Shown here piece after piece: positions 15,476 through 23,382 of a DNA stretch of 32,898 nucleotides. The stretch covers positions 259 through 33,156 of the forward strand of contig MELR01000005.1 of the NCBI GenBank assembly GCA_001767695.1, in the 5' to 3' direction. The number at the start of each line of letters is the position of its first letter. The stretch's first letter is position 1. The stretch comes from Actinobacteria bacterium RBG_16_68_21. Its GTDB lineage: Bacteria > Actinomycetota > Acidimicrobiia > Spongiisociales > UBA11373. Made by a program: the position numbers and the translations under genes. Below the pieces are notes generated by a model. The model was not told the DNA's origin. It worked only from the letters and a program-made list of their open reading frames with translations, and searched no databases.

Positions 15476-17712
15476 GTCTTCTCCTTCATCGCTCGCCAGA
15501 CGTTCTCAGGAGAAAGCGGCAGCCGGCGCACCACGGCGCCGGTGGCATCACGGACCGCGCCGGCAACCGCGGGCGCGGTACACAGGAGGCTGCCTTCGCT
15601 GATTCCTTTGATCCCGTAGGGGCCGGGTCCGTCGGCATTCTCGATGGAGAAGCTGTGGAGCTCGCCGGGAAGGTCCAGGCTCGTGGGGATTCGGTAGTCG
15701 ATGGCCCCCAAGTTCCGGGTGCGGCCCTTGTCATCGAGGATCAGGTGCTCCATGAGGGCGTGGCCGATACCCATGATCGCCGCCCCTTCGTCCTGACCGG
15801 TGACCTGGACGGGATTGAGGGCCAATCCGACATCACCGACCGTCACATGGCGGAGGATGGTGACCTCACCGGTTTCCGGATCGACGGCGACATCGCACGC
15901 GGTGCAGTTGAACTCGAAGAACAGCGCGGTGCCTCCCAACGGATGGTCGGGGAAGGCCTCCTTGCGAGCCTCGCCGTTGCCGACCACCTCGCCGCCCATC
16001 CGACCCAGGCCGGCCTTGAGCACATCCACTATCGGAAGCTCGGCGTCGGGGAGGTGGACCACACCTCGGTCCACGGTGATCTCCGCCTCCTCCACGTCGT
16101 GGAGGCGCGCCGCCATGGCCCGGATCTTGCGCTGGATGTCACGGCAGGCATCGAGGACGGCGTTCCCCATGAGGACCGATGACCGGCTTGCCGACGTTTG
16201 CTGGTCGTAGGGAACCACTGCCGTGTCCCCCATCACAACGGCAACCCGGTCGAGGGAAACCCCCAACTCCTCGGCGGCGATCTGAGCGAAGATGGTGCGC
16301 GCCCCCTGACCCATGTCGGAGGTGCCCGAAAAGACCATCACGCTGGCGTCGGCGAGGAACCGGACCGTCGCATAGGACAGGCCGGTGGTGGGTCCGGACT
16401 TGACCCCGATGGCGATGCCCCGTCCCTGTCCCGGAGGCAGCGGGGTTCCCCAGTGGATCTCCTCGGCCGCCTTGCGCACCGTCTGCGCCCAGTCACCGTC
16501 GGCCGGAGTATCCCCTGGGACATGCTCCTCGCCGTAGCGGACCAGGTTGTGCAGCCGGATCTCGAGGCGGTCGATGCCGAGGGCGATCGCCGCCTCGTCG
16601 AGGCAGGACTCCCGGGCCCAGGTGACCTGGGGAATTCCGAAGCCGCGGTAGGGATGGGTCGGGGTGGTGTGGGAGAGGATCGCCTGGGAGACGATCCGCA
16701 CCGCCGGGGTCCGGTAGGGACCAGCGGACAGGAAAGACGCCTTGGCGCTGATCCGGTCGCCGGTGTCGCCGTAGGCCCCGATCAGGAACCGATTCACGTA
16801 ATCCTGGAACACCAGTGTTCCGTCGGACTTCAGACCCATACGGACCTTCACCTCGGTCCCCGCTCTCCGCACCCCCTGGAATGCCTCCTCGAGACTGAGG
16901 ATGAGCCGGACCGGCCGACCGGCGCGCATTGCCATGAACGCCACGAGCGGCTCCAGTTTGGGATGCTGTTTGCCGCCGAACCCGCCTCCGGGATCCGGGG
17001 CGATGACCCGCACCTTCGACAGCGGCATGCCGAGCACGGTGGCGACGGTCTTCTGCAGCTGATAGGGGTGCTGGATGCTGCTCCACACGATGATGCCATC
17101 ACCGTCTGGAGCGGCGATGTAGCCGTGCGGCTCGATGGCGAAGTGCGTCTGCATCGGCCACGCGTAGGTGTGCTCGACGACCATGTCGGCATCCATGGCA
17201 TCGACGTCCCCCCAGCCAAAGTGGTACTCGGTGAGGATGTTCGTCTCGGTGAAAGGTCCCGGCCGCCGGATCGACGGATCCTGAATCAGCTCCGCCGCCG
17301 GGTCGAGCGCGGCTTCGACCGTGAAGATGGCGGGGAGCTCCTCGAACTCGACCTTCACCAGGGTCGCCGCCTCTTCGGCGGCATCCTTGGTCTCCGCCAC
17401 CACTGCGGCGACCGGCTCGCCGTGGTAGTTGGTCGTTCCCTCGGCAATCACGGGACGGTCCTGGTATTGGGGACCGAATCGCGGCATCGGGGTGGGGAGA
17501 TCGTCGGCGGTCATCACGAAGACGACCCCGGGGACCTTCTCCGCCACCGAAGTGTCGATCGACAGGATGCGGGCGTGCGCGCAATCAAGGGCGACCAGCT
17601 TGGCGTGGAGAGTGTCGGCGATGGGGAGGTCCGCCACGTAACGCTGGTGTCCGGTGACCCGGTCGATCCCGCCGAGGCGCTGGGCGGGTGCACCGATGTT
17701 GTCGACCTTCAT
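15472..17712 (-). CDS. Molybdenum hydroxylase large (molybdopterin-binding) subunit, xanthine dehydrogenase/aldehyde oxidase family
   Basis: A 746-aa catalytic subunit that binds molybdopterin and hydroxylates an N-heterocycle or aldehyde carbon. The N-terminal a/b-hammerhead domain starts at GIDRVTGHQRYVADL. GGGFGGK is at 242-248, PYRGFG at 354-359 and GTSDMGQG at 463-470. The C-terminal KGISEGS (702-708) holds the likely catalytic Glu706. The CO dehydrogenase active-loop motif AYRCSFR is absent, so it is not a form I CoxL. The ATG at 17712 overlaps the small-subunit stop (ATGA); a longer open frame to 18045 runs through the small-subunit gene and is rejected. The order M-S-L is typical. The substrate is unknown. 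Confidence 0.93.
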   Translation of the reverse strand: MKVDNIGAPAQRLGGIDRVTGHQRYVADLPIADTLHAKLVALDCAHARILSIDTSVAEKVPGVVFVMTADDLPTPMPRFGPQYQDRPVIAEGTTNYHGEPVAAVVAETKDAAEEAATLVKVEFEELPAIFTVEAALDPAAELIQDPSIRRPGPFTETNILTEYHFGWGDVDAMDADMVVEHTYAWPMQTHFAIEPHGYIAAPDGDGIIVWSSIQHPYQLQKTVATVLGMPLSKVRVIAPDPGGGFGGKQHPKLEPLVAFMAMRAGRPVRLILSLEEAFQGVRRAGTEVKVRMGLKSDGTLVFQDYVNRFLIGAYGDTGDRISAKASFLSAGPYRTPAVRIVSQAILSHTTPTHPYRGFGIPQVTWARESCLDEAAIALGIDRLEIRLHNLVRYGEEHVPGDTPADGDWAQTVRKAAEEIHWGTPLPPGQGRGIAIGVKSGPTTGLSYATVRFLADASVMVFSGTSDMGQGARTIFAQIAAEELGVSLDRVAVVMGDTAVVPYDQQTSASRSSVLMGNAVLDACRDIQRKIRAMAARLHDVEEAEITVDRGVVHLPDAELPIVDVLKAGLGRMGGEVVGNGEARKEAFPDHPLGGTALFFEFNCTACDVAVDPETGEVTILRHVTVGDVGLALNPVQVTGQDEGAAIMGIGHALMEHLILDDKGRTRNLGAIDYRIPTSLDLPGELHSFSIENADGPGPYGIKGISEGSLLCTAPAVAGAVRDATGAVVRRLPLSPENVWRAMKEKT

Positions 17713-18185
17713 CGGCCCGCTCCCTCCGCAGAAGACATGATCGCCGCACTGATCTGCTGGTACCCGGCGCACCTGCAGAGGTTTCCGGCCAGGGCCTCGT
17801 TGATGTCGTCGATCGTGGGGTGGGGGTTGCGCTGCAGGAGGGCGTGGGCCGACATCAGCTGCCCCGGGATGCAGAAGCCGCATTGGGCGGCACCTTGTTC
17901 GAGGAACGCCTGTTGGAGGCGATCCAGGTGGCCGTCGGTGGCCAGGCCCTCGACGGTGAGGACGTCGGCCCCGTCGGCTTCGACGGCGAGCATCAAGCAC
18001 GAGTTCATGGGCACGCCGTCGATGAGGACGGTGCAGGCGCCGCATTCACCGACCACGCAGCACTCCTTGGTGCCGGTGAGCCCGATGTCATCCCTGAGTA
18101 CCTCGAGCAGGGTGTGGTTCACGGCGACATCGAACGAGCGCACCCGCCCGTTGACCGTCATCTCGACTTGCATCATCTCGTTCAT
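17709..18185 (-). CDS. Molybdenum hydroxylase small (2Fe-2S) subunit
   Basis: A 158-aa electron-transfer subunit with two [2Fe-2S] clusters. The plant-type cluster uses Cys43, Cys48, Cys51 and Cys63 (CVVGECGAC followed by NSC); the second uses Cys102, Cys105, Cys137 and Cys139 (CGFC and CRC). Length and spacing are normal for the family. It overlaps its upstream (FAD) and downstream (Mo) partner genes by 4 nt each, implying coupled translation. Confidence 0.95.
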   Translation of the reverse strand: MNEMMQVEMTVNGRVRSFDVAVNHTLLEVLRDDIGLTGTKECCVVGECGACTVLIDGVPMNSCLMLAVEADGADVLTVEGLATDGHLDRLQQAFLEQGAAQCGFCIPGQLMSAHALLQRNPHPTIDDINEALAGNLCRCAGYQQISAAIMSSAEGAGR

Positions 18186-19045
18186 GGCACCCTCGTCTGG
18201 CGTTCGATGGCGGTGCGCAGGGCTCGCGCCCCGAGAACCGGCAGCATGGCGACACGGTACTCAGGGCCGGCGCGCATCGATTTCGGAGACGGACTGGCGG
18301 CGGAAAACATGCTGGCGAGGACCGGGGCCTTGGCCTCGTCACTCGCTGCTGGGTCGGCCAACACGCCGCTGTTGTCGATCACGAGTAGCGCCCTGGGCCC
18401 GACGCTGCCGTAAGCGAGCCTGGTGGTGCCGGTGGCGTCGACCCCGCAGCACAGCGTGATCGATGCAAGGTCGGTGCCCCGTCTGCGGGTCATCCGGGTA
18501 TAGGCCGCAGCGATCGGGGTCGCGGAGATCGGGATCTCGATCGAGGTGACCAGTTCGGTCGGCTGGAGATCGACCTTCCCCGGCCCGATGATGAAATCGT
18601 CGACCGCCACACGGCGGGTGCCGTTCTTGGCAGCGATGACGACCTCGGCACCGTAAACCAACAGCGGGGGGGCGGTGTCGGCCGCCGGGGATCCGTTGCA
18701 GATGTTTCCGGCGAGGGTGGCCCGGTTGCGAATCTGGATCGAGCCGACGACGTCGGCCGCCTCGGCCAATGCTGGGAAGTGGAGCTGCACCCTCTCATCG
18801 GCCACGATCTCCGACATCACCGCCAGAGCGGTGAACACCAGCCGCCCTTCCACCTCACGAATCGGAGGGCGCAGTTCCTCGATTCGCTTGAGGTCGATGA
18901 CGATCTTGGGCCGGCGCCAGCGGTTGCGCAGCTCTATCACTAGGTCGGTTCCTCCGGCGAGCACCCGGGCGGCGTCCCCGTGCTCCTGGAGGAGGGCGAG
19001 CGCCTCGTCGATCGTGCCCGGCCGTCGGTAGCCGAAGGACTGCAT
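18182..19045 (-). CDS. Molybdenum hydroxylase medium (FAD-binding) subunit
   Basis: A 287-aa FAD subunit that passes electrons from the iron-sulfur subunit to the final acceptor. AGGTDLVIELRNR (near residue 30) and TLAGNICNGSPAADT (near 110-125) are the family FAD-binding motifs. The ATG at 19045 is preceded by GGAAGGAT. It follows the HPr-kinase-like gene by 33 nt, so the two are probably cotranscribed. The family call is firm. Confidence 0.93.
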   Translation of the reverse strand: MQSFGYRRPGTIDEALALLQEHGDAARVLAGGTDLVIELRNRWRRPKIVIDLKRIEELRPPIREVEGRLVFTALAVMSEIVADERVQLHFPALAEAADVVGSIQIRNRATLAGNICNGSPAADTAPPLLVYGAEVVIAAKNGTRRVAVDDFIIGPGKVDLQPTELVTSIEIPISATPIAAAYTRMTRRRGTDLASITLCCGVDATGTTRLAYGSVGPRALLVIDNSGVLADPAASDEAKAPVLASMFSAASPSPKSMRAGPEYRVAMLPVLGARALRTAIERQTRVP

Positions 19046-19078
19046 CAGCGGTGATCCTTCCCCGGTCTCATCATCCGC

Positions 19079-19963
19079 TCATAGAACCCGATCCGCCTCG
19101 TCCATCAGCGCTTGCGGCGTGGCGGCCCGGATCATGTAGTAGGGGCGGGTACAGAACCTACTGAGGAACTCCGCCCGACTGCGCCGGCGCTCTTCGGTGT
19201 CCACCACCGGCATCGGCCAGCCCGAGGCGAGCAGCTCATTGAGGTGGAAGTAGTTCTGCACAGAATGCAGTGATTGATACTCGCGCTCGTAGGGGATCAT
19301 CTCGGCGAGGCTCGGGTCGAAGTTGCCGTCGATCGCCGGGACCAGCACGACGTCGACGTTGCTGGCGTCGGGGTATTCCGACCAGGTGGGCATTTCGTCC
19401 CCGAAGAAGATCTGTGCGCCCCGTTCGGGGGCCGCCTTGTCGGCGCGCTCGGTACCCTTCTCGCGGTTCTTGATGAACACCGTCTTCGAACCGGCCACCG
19501 CGGACCCGACATCGTCGATGATCGTGGTCTCGGTGGAGATCAGCAGCCCTCCCCGGCGGCACGCCTCGATCTGGCTCATGCTCTTGCCGTGGTTGGACTC
19601 GCCGCCGAGCAGGAGCACGGTCTTGTCGCGGTAGCGCACTGCTGCGGAGTGGAAGGGGTGCAGCCCTGCCGCCTCCATGCGCAGGGCGAGCAGCGTGATG
19701 ATCGATTTCTGGATCGGTCCCACCGCCCAGCCGCCATTGAAGTGGATCACGCGCCCGTCCCACGTCACGGAGAGATCCGATCCGTCCAGGTTCCACACCA
19801 GATCCGGGTCGGCAAGGGTTACCTCGGGCTCCTTGTGCACCGCGGCGAGCCGGTAGTTGAGGAATTCCATGCTCTCGAGCACGTGGTCAGGCACCTTGGA
19901 TCCGATCACGTCGACCCGGATTCGGGCCGGTCCCGCCGACATCTCTTCAGTCAGCTGTGGCAT
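19079..19963 (-). CDS. HPr kinase-like P-loop protein
   Basis: A 294-aa protein whose central region resembles the C-terminal domain of HPr kinase/phosphorylase and related PEPCK-fold P-loop proteins. HPFHSAAV (102-109) is followed by a Walker A GGESNHGKS (120-128), an RRGG turn (136-139) and IIDD (148-151), where HPr kinases have their conserved Asp pair. Such proteins use ATP to phosphorylate a Ser or small molecule, but no HPr or PTS gene is nearby. The ATG at 19963 follows GAAGGAG. The gene precedes the molybdenum hydroxylase FAD subunit by 33 nt and lies downstream of the phosphohistidine protein, separated by a hairpin. Possible roles are a dedicated kinase or a maturation factor; its target is not known. 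Confidence 0.65.
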   Translation of the reverse strand: MPQLTEEMSAGPARIRVDVIGSKVPDHVLESMEFLNYRLAAVHKEPEVTLADPDLVWNLDGSDLSVTWDGRVIHFNGGWAVGPIQKSIITLLALRMEAAGLHPFHSAAVRYRDKTVLLLGGESNHGKSMSQIEACRRGGLLISTETTIIDDVGSAVAGSKTVFIKNREKGTERADKAAPERGAQIFFGDEMPTWSEYPDASNVDVVLVPAIDGNFDPSLAEMIPYEREYQSLHSVQNYFHLNELLASGWPMPVVDTEERRRSRAEFLSRFCTRPYYMIRAATPQALMDEADRVL

Positions 19964-20041
19964 GGAGGCTCCTTCGCCCTTCGTCGTCCGTCGCCGTCGC
20001 CCGCGATTCGCGGAGCAATTGGCAACTAGCGATTGGCTCGC

Positions 20042-20067
20042 GTCGTCTGTCGTCGGTCGTCTGTCGT
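20042..20067. repeat. Short direct repeat
   Basis: GTCGTCTGTCGT occurs at 20042-20053 and again at 20056-20067, with a related CGTCGTCCGTCG about 60 nt earlier. It sits in the 173-nt gap between the phosphohistidine protein and the HPr-kinase-like gene. No role is evident. Confidence 0.6.
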
Positions 20068-20088
20068 GTTGTGTCTACCGGCGGCGGT

Positions 20089-20119
20089 CCGCCCGGTCCG
20101 GTTGACCCGGACCGGGCGG
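20089..20119 (-). terminator. 12-bp perfect hairpin after the phosphohistidine protein gene
   Basis: CCGCCCGGTCCG (20089-20100) pairs perfectly with CGGACCGGGCGG (20108-20119) around a 7-nt loop. It is 17 nt past the stop of the gene ending at 20137. It likely ends the UPF0261/phosphohistidine transcript, separating it from the HPr-kinase-like/hydroxylase operon. No T-run is present. Confidence 0.6.
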
Positions 20120-20136
20120 CTTACGCCTGCGAACGC

Positions 20137-21867
20137 CTAGCTCAGGATCTGGACGAGGCCCTTCGTGCCGTCGACCCGAATCCGATCGCCGGTCTTGATC
20201 CTCAACGTGGCAATCGAGGTCCCGATGACCGCCGGGATTCCGAACTCCCGGGCCATGACCGCGGGGTGTGACACCACACCACCGGCATCGGTGACGATCC
20301 CGCTGATCACCGCGAACAGCGGCGTCCAGGCAGGGTTGGTCATCTGGCAGACCATGATGTCACCGGGGTTGACCTCGTCGAACTGGTCGATGCTCATCAC
20401 CACCCTGGCGACGCCCTCGACGGTGCCGGGCGATGCTGCCAGGCCGACCACCTCGCCCTTGCCCGCCTCGGCCCTGTTCAGCTTCTCGGGGAAGCCCCAC
20501 AGGTTGAGGTACGGGAAGGCCAACTGGCTCTCGGTGGCGGTGCCGATGAAGTCGGCGGGACGGAGCTTGTAGGACTCCAGCCGCTCCTGGCGGCGCTTCT
20601 TGACGATGCTCCGGGCGTCGTAGTTCTTGAGGTCGCCGAGCAGATACCGCAGCTCGTTGTACTTCAAGAAGATCACGTCGTCGGGTGCATCCAGCACGCC
20701 CTCCTGGACCAGCTTCTTGCCGATGCAGATGAGGACGACCCGCACGTGCTGGTTGGTCCCCTGATCGATGTAGAAGTGGTGGTCCGGGGTCAGCGGCGCC
20801 ATCTTCAGGTTGATCTCGTTGGCCGCCTTCATCTTCTCCAGGGCTTCGCCCTCGAGACCGGCGAGCAGTTCCTTGGAGGCGGCGGCGATGTCGTCGGCCA
20901 GGGCCTTGACCGCAGTCGGGTAGTCGTAATCCGACTCGATGTAGCCCTTGATCAAGTCGAGCACCGGGCCGGCCTCTTCGAAGCGGCTCGGGAAGATGAA
21001 CTCGTGGCTCCAGACCGCATGCCAGCCGAACTCACGCTGGTAGGCGCCGACGTCCTCGAGCAACTTCTTGCCCTCGGCGGTCTTGTCGAGCGCGGCGTGG
21101 ATCTCCATGCCGGTGCCCGAAGCAAACGCCGCGCCAAGGGTCTTGCTCTTCTTCGCCTTCTCCTTGATCTTCCACAGGGTCTCGATGGCGTCCCAGTTGC
21201 GGTCCGCCGCCGAGTTCTGCAACCGGCCGAGCAATGCATCGTCGACCGTGCCTCGAACCTCCTCGACCACGGCGCGGAGGTTGAGCGTCGCCGACAGCTG
21301 GGCGAAATTGAGCATCCAATGGATCTTCCAGTGGCGATCGTGGACATCGATCGCGTCCTCGAGGATCACCGCCCACTCCATGAGCGGGATCTCCTCCCAC
21401 TTGAAGACCTTCGACTCCAGGTAGTCGAGGTTGCGCCGCATCTCGGGAACGAGGCGCTCCCTCCACCAGGTGGCAAAGTTCAATCCGTAGGTGGGGAGGA
21501 CGGCACCCAGGTACGCCCCGATCTTTGCCGGATACTCCGGATCCAGGTTGATCCGCGGGGTGTAGGTGCTCCCGTATTCCATCGCCGGAACGGAGAAGTC
21601 CGGGTCCTGCGGGATTGCCGCCGTGTACAGGTAGCCATTCACGTTCTTGGCAGTCCAGTCCACCGCAAACGGCGTGCCGAACCGACGGAACATGTGATCG
21701 CAGCTCATCCACCACCCGCCGATGTCGAAGTACATCGGCGAGAGGGGCTGTGGGCAGTGGAGGTCGTCGTAGACCCAGAAGAGCTTCTTCTCGGTCTCGG
21801 AGTCCCACTTGACCGGGAACTCCTTCGACCCGAAGAACTCCGCTACCACCTTGCTCGTGTCAGCCAT
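20137..21867 (-). CDS. Stand-alone PEP-utilising (phosphohistidine swivel) domain protein
   Basis: A 576-aa protein ending in the mobile phosphohistidine domain of PEP synthase, pyruvate phosphate dikinase and rifampicin phosphotransferase: GGVVSHPAVMAREFGIPAV with His534 as the expected phosphate carrier. It lacks both the ATP-grasp domain and the C-terminal PEP/pyruvate barrel; the protein ends 42 residues after the His. The first 500 residues are helical, with a distinctive Trp-rich N-terminus. This layout recalls the alpha subunit of phenylphosphate synthase, which needs a separate ATP-binding subunit; none is in the window. The ATG at 21867 follows GAAAGGGGAT and lies 17 nt after the UPF0261 gene. 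A role in phosphorylating a pathway substrate is inference. Confidence 0.75.
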   Translation of the reverse strand: MADTSKVVAEFFGSKEFPVKWDSETEKKLFWVYDDLHCPQPLSPMYFDIGGWWMSCDHMFRRFGTPFAVDWTAKNVNGYLYTAAIPQDPDFSVPAMEYGSTYTPRINLDPEYPAKIGAYLGAVLPTYGLNFATWWRERLVPEMRRNLDYLESKVFKWEEIPLMEWAVILEDAIDVHDRHWKIHWMLNFAQLSATLNLRAVVEEVRGTVDDALLGRLQNSAADRNWDAIETLWKIKEKAKKSKTLGAAFASGTGMEIHAALDKTAEGKKLLEDVGAYQREFGWHAVWSHEFIFPSRFEEAGPVLDLIKGYIESDYDYPTAVKALADDIAAASKELLAGLEGEALEKMKAANEINLKMAPLTPDHHFYIDQGTNQHVRVVLICIGKKLVQEGVLDAPDDVIFLKYNELRYLLGDLKNYDARSIVKKRRQERLESYKLRPADFIGTATESQLAFPYLNLWGFPEKLNRAEAGKGEVVGLAASPGTVEGVARVVMSIDQFDEVNPGDIMVCQMTNPAWTPLFAVISGIVTDAGGVVSHPAVMAREFGIPAVIGTSIATLRIKTGDRIRVDGTKGLVQILS

Positions 21868-21884
21868 AGATCCCCTTTCTCCGA

Positions 21885-23231
21885 CTAAGGCGACGGAACC
21901 GAGTACCGGTCGGGAGAGGACAGGTGTCGATTCCCCGACTGCGCTTCTCGCCGCTCGTTGCTGTGCCTTTCTGGGTTCTCGATCTGGTCTCTTTGTTGGT
22001 AACTACCGGAGCGATGCCATTCGCGATAGAGCCGATCGACGCATTCGGCCATGGCAGAAGCGAACTTCGGGTCGTTGATGTCTGTGTCCATCTCCACGAC
22101 CTCGATCGACGGGTCGAGGTTCGCTCGCAGACTCCCGAAGAGCGCCCGGTCTGCCATCGGATCGTGGAACACGCCACCCTCGACGGCGATCGCCGAGATC
22201 CCGCGCAGGGGGACGAACACGGCCACCGGACCGGTGGCGGCGTTCAGCTTGGCAGCCACGATCTCACCGAGCCGGGCACACTCCTCAGGAGTGGTCCGCA
22301 TCAGCGTGATCGCCGGGTTGTGGGCGTAGAGATTGCGATCGCGGAAACGATCGGGCACGGTTTCAATGGGGCCGAAGTTGGCGATGTCCAGGGATCCCAG
22401 CGACACCACCTGGGGGAGGCCGAGGCTGCCGGCGACTTCCAGCCGTTCCGGTCCCGCCGAGAGCACTCCGCCGATCAGCTCGTCGGCCAGCTCGGTGGTG
22501 GTGACGTCGAGGACACCGGTGATGAGGCCCTGCCGCATGAGAGCTTCCATCGACCGGCCCCCCGCCCCGTTGGCATGGAACACCAGCACCTCGTACCCGT
22601 GGTCCTCCAGCCAGCGGCGGGCGGCGGTGACCCCGGCGGTGGTCACCCCGAACATGGTCGCCGCGATCACGGGACCGGGCTCCACCGACCCGTTCGGGGT
22701 GGCGTGGGCGCGGGCCATCCCGGCGATCGCCGCCGCGGCGTTACCCAGAACCTTTCTGAGGATCTGATTGAGGCCGGAGATGTCCACCACCGAGTGCATG
22801 AGGGTGACGTCGGACCCGCCCACGAACTCCCTGGTGTCGCCGGAGGCCATCGTGGTGACGATCATCTTGGGGAACCCGATCGGCAGCCCCTGCACGGCCA
22901 GGGCGACCAGGGATGTACCGGAAGAACCGCCCATGCCGGCCACGGCGTCGATTCGATGGGTTGCGGCCATCTCGGCCAGGATGCTCCTGGCACCTCGCGC
23001 CATGGCGGCGACGACCGCTCCCCGGGGTCCCCGAGCGACCAGGCGGTCGATCTTCACCCCGGCGGCGGCAGCTACCTCGGATCGGCTGATGTCGGGGGAG
23101 ACCAGCGGCTCGCCGAGGACACCCACGTCCACCAGTACCACTTCGCAGCCGAGGACTTCGATGCGCCGCTTGAGGAAGCGGTATTCCGCTCCCTTGGTGT
23201 CGAGGGTCCCGACCAGCGCGACTGTTGGCAC
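21885..23231 (-). CDS. Tm-1-like ATP-binding protein (UPF0261 family)
   Basis: A 448-aa protein of the UPF0261/Tm-1-like family. The N-terminus VPTVALVGTLDTKGAEYRFL is the family hallmark, followed by GMGGSSGTSL and PIGFPKMIVTTMASGDT, then the second domain around FGVTTAGV and HANGAGGRSMEALM. Related proteins are ATP-binding; their metabolic role is unclear. I prefer the GTG at 23231, with GGGAG 5 nt upstream; a GTG at 23261 has no spaced ribosome site. About 40 C-terminal residues after LYREWHRSG look unconserved, polar and less GC-rich. It heads an operon with the phosphohistidine protein and is preceded by the shared promoter/dyad. Confidence 0.85.
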   Translation of the reverse strand: MPTVALVGTLDTKGAEYRFLKRRIEVLGCEVVLVDVGVLGEPLVSPDISRSEVAAAAGVKIDRLVARGPRGAVVAAMARGARSILAEMAATHRIDAVAGMGGSSGTSLVALAVQGLPIGFPKMIVTTMASGDTREFVGGSDVTLMHSVVDISGLNQILRKVLGNAAAAIAGMARAHATPNGSVEPGPVIAATMFGVTTAGVTAARRWLEDHGYEVLVFHANGAGGRSMEALMRQGLITGVLDVTTTELADELIGGVLSAGPERLEVAGSLGLPQVVSLGSLDIANFGPIETVPDRFRDRNLYAHNPAITLMRTTPEECARLGEIVAAKLNAATGPVAVFVPLRGISAIAVEGGVFHDPMADRALFGSLRANLDPSIEVVEMDTDINDPKFASAMAECVDRLYREWHRSGSYQQRDQIENPERHSNERREAQSGNRHLSSPDRYSVPSP

Positions 23232-23273
23232 GGTGTCTCCCGTGGAGGTGCACTCCCGCACCCCACAATGCTC

Positions 23274-23318
23274 GATAATCGATTAACAATGATACGTGAT
23301 GACCAGGGGCCGCGCCAA
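23274..23318 (-). promoter_or_regulatory. Promoter and dyad operator upstream of UPF0261 operon
   Basis: On the minus strand, TTGGCG (plus 23313-23318), an 18-nt spacer and TATCAT (23289-23294) form a promoter. The dyad GATAATCGATTAAC (plus 23274-23287) lies one base downstream of the -10. The spacer ends in CACG just before the -10, as in the livH promoter. Position suggests repression at the transcription start. Confidence 0.65.
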
Positions 23319-23341
23319 CCGGAATCGACGCCGTGGTGGAC

Positions 23342-23364
23342 CTCGGCGGTAGAGCGACGCCGAG
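23342..23364 (-). terminator. Hairpin after the PGK gene
   Basis: CTCGGCG (23342-23348) pairs with CGCCGAG (23358-23364) around a 9-nt loop, 18 nt past the PGK stop. It probably separates the GAPDH-PGK transcript from the UPF0261 promoter that follows. No T-run. Confidence 0.4.
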
Positions 23365-23382
23365 TTGAAGCGGTTGCGAGCC

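Noticed and set aside
15472-17712. CO dehydrogenase (CoxL) assignment for the hydroxylase
   Set aside because: The form I active-loop motif AYRCSFR is missing (PYRGFG is found instead), so only the broader hydroxylase family is supported.
16198-18459. A 753-aa open frame on the plus strand opposite the molybdenum hydroxylase genes
   Set aside because: It is antisense to three strongly supported genes and has the low-complexity His/Arg/Gly/Asp-rich composition of high-GC shadow frames; no family pattern is visible.
19975-20075. CGTCGTC-type repeats as a CRISPR array or tandem array
   Set aside because: Only two full 12-bp copies with a 2-nt gap exist; there are no spacers and no cas genes.
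20137-21867. Naming the gene PEP synthase or phenylphosphate synthase
   Set aside because: The ATP-grasp and PEP-barrel domains are absent and no carboxylase genes of the phenol pathway are nearby.
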